Source: Bacilliculturomica massiliensis (lineage in GTDB: Bacteria > Bacillota > Clostridia > Peptostreptococcales > Anaerovoracaceae). From it: a DNA stretch of 64,000 bases. The position numbers and the translations under genes were made by a program. The stretch is from assembly GCF_900605495.1 (NCBI RefSeq), contig NZ_LR027603.1, positions 683,997 to 747,996 of the forward strand. The letters run 5' to 3'. Shown here in pieces: positions 63,133-64,000 of this stretch (position 1 is the stretch's first letter; every line of letters starts with the position of its first letter). The notes beneath the pieces were generated by a model. It was not told the DNA's origin. It made no database searches and worked only from the letters and a program-made list of their open reading frames with translations.

Positions 63133-64000
63133 ATGAACAGAAAGGTTGTCTCGTACGTTTTTTTCAGCGCTTTTATTTTCAGTACGATGGAGGTGGCGCT
63201 GAAAATCGGCGGCGGAAGTTTTGACCCGCTTCAGATCACTCTGATCCGGTTTTTTATCGGCGGACTGGTACTGCTTCCGCTGGCGCTGGACGATCTGCGG
63301 AAGCGTCAGGTGTCGTTGACGCGGGGCGATTACGGGTATCTGGCGTTTCTGGGGATCTTGTGTATTTGCGTCAGCATGCTTTTCTTCCAGTTTGGAGTCA
63401 TGTATTCTCACGCGTCCACAGCGGCGGTGGTCTTCTCGGTGAATCCGATGTTTACCATGCTCTTCGCCCATTTCTTTACGGAGGAAAAGCTGAATCGCAG
63501 AAAGGTGATGGCTCTGGCCGTCAGTCTGGGCGGCATCGCCGTGATGATGAACCCCTTCCATCTGGCGGAGGGAAATACGGTCCGGGGGATGGTCTGTATC
63601 GTGATGGCAGCGCTGACCTTCGGCCTTTACAGCGCGGCGGGAAAGCTGAGGATCAAACGGCTGGGCGGCTTTACGCAGACATCGGTGAGCTTTATTCTCG
63701 GTTCTGCGGTACTGGCTGTGCTCATGGGATTTATGGGACGCCCGGTGATCTCGGGGATCTCTGCGGCCAATGTGCCCATCCTGCTCTATGTGGGCGTCGT
63801 GGTGACGGGAATCGGCTATCTGCTGTATTTCAAGGCCATCGAGGCGGGCGGAGCCGCTAAGGCTTCCGTTGTCTTTTTCATTAAGCCTATGATCGCGCCG
63901 GTGATCGCGCTGGTCATTCTGCACGAAGCAATTACACTGCAGACCGTGACAGGAGTAGGGATCCTGCTGATCGGTTCTTATATAAATATGACGGATAATT
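63133..64000 (+). CDS. DMT superfamily (EamA) transporter, cut by the window end
   Basis: At least 289 residues, open to the last base. Start after GGGAGGGG. Two EamA repeats: the first from FFSAFIFSTMEVALKIGGGS, with MYSHASTAAVVFSVNPMF at the family's conserved fifth segment, and the second with YFKAIEAGGAAKASVVFFIK and PMIAPVIALVILHEAIT. Predicted exporter of small metabolites, substrate unknown. It differs from the DMT protein at 15.9 kb and lacks its repetitive tail in the part seen. Confidence 0.9.
   Translation, partial: MNRKVVSYVFFSAFIFSTMEVALKIGGGSFDPLQITLIRFFIGGLVLLPLALDDLRKRQVSLTRGDYGYLAFLGILCICVSMLFFQFGVMYSHASTAAVVFSVNPMFTMLFAHFFTEEKLNRRKVMALAVSLGGIAVMMNPFHLAEGNTVRGMVCIVMAALTFGLYSAAGKLRIKRLGGFTQTSVSFILGSAVLAVLMGFMGRPVISGISAANVPILLYVGVVVTGIGYLLYFKAIEAGGAAKASVVFFIKPMIAPVIALVILHEAITLQTVTGVGILLIGSYINMTDN

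Overview
The window reads as chromosomal DNA of an anaerobic Gram-positive-type bacterium of the class Clostridia (gut Eubacteriales-like). Evidence: strong AGGAGG ribosome binding sites, an oxygen-sensitive glycyl radical enzyme with its activase, an NADH/ferredoxin flavin-based oxidoreductase complex, the Firmicute pair comEC-holA, SLH-domain surface proteins, and LytTR/GHKL signalling. Base composition is GC-rich except for one visibly AT-richer cassette at about 54.1-57.2 kb. I cannot name a species.

Layout. 0-0.8 kb: six tRNA genes (Met, Val, Asp, His, Gln, Cys) and a terminator. 0.96-9.4 kb: an AraC-type regulator divergent from a glycyl radical enzyme operon (enzyme, activase, NhaC-family antiporter, M20 amidohydrolase). 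9.5-11.4 kb: M18 aminopeptidase and a zinc-ribbon membrane protein. 12.1-17.0 kb: comEC, holA and a DMT transporter with a repetitive tail. 17.9-24.6 kb: SLH-anchored beta-strand-repeat adhesin 1, a small Cys/Trp-rich protein, and the divergent LytTR response regulator and sensor kinase. 24.7-31.3 kb: a three-gene NuoE/NuoF/(NfnB+NuoG-like) complex, most like an electron-bifurcating transhydrogenase, then a small Cys-rich protein.

31.4-48.9 kb: a carbohydrate island with two Gfo/Idh/MocA dehydrogenases, a sugar ABC importer, a gliding-type ABC exporter with GldG-like and DUF4340 partners, a YesL-like protein, an MsmK-type ATPase, a LacI repressor, a TIM-barrel isomerase, a BtpA-family protein, a PfkB kinase and a DUF1847 protein. 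Two promoters carry near-identical LacI-type palindromes just after the -10 box, so the LacI protein probably controls both.

49.2-53.9 kb: a second copy of the small protein plus adhesin module. Its promoter carries the same two direct repeats (21 bp apart) and the same distance to the -10 box as the first copy, so the LytTR regulator at 21.9 kb probably controls both loci. 54.1-57.2 kb: an AT-richer AraC/MATE/acetyltransferase cassette. 57.4-64 kb: PatB/MalY-type aminotransferase, a disrupted thiamine pyrophosphokinase gene with a Tn5-mosaic-end-like sequence at the break, a FetAB-type transporter, rlmN, a small P-loop protein, a 16-bp tandem repeat and a DMT transporter cut by the window end.

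The most unusual content is the two-locus LytTR/adhesin system with its shared operator, leader and small companion protein. Next are the glycyl radical enzyme whose catalytic Cys is followed by Ile-Gln instead of x-Glu, and the broken thiamine pyrophosphokinase locus.
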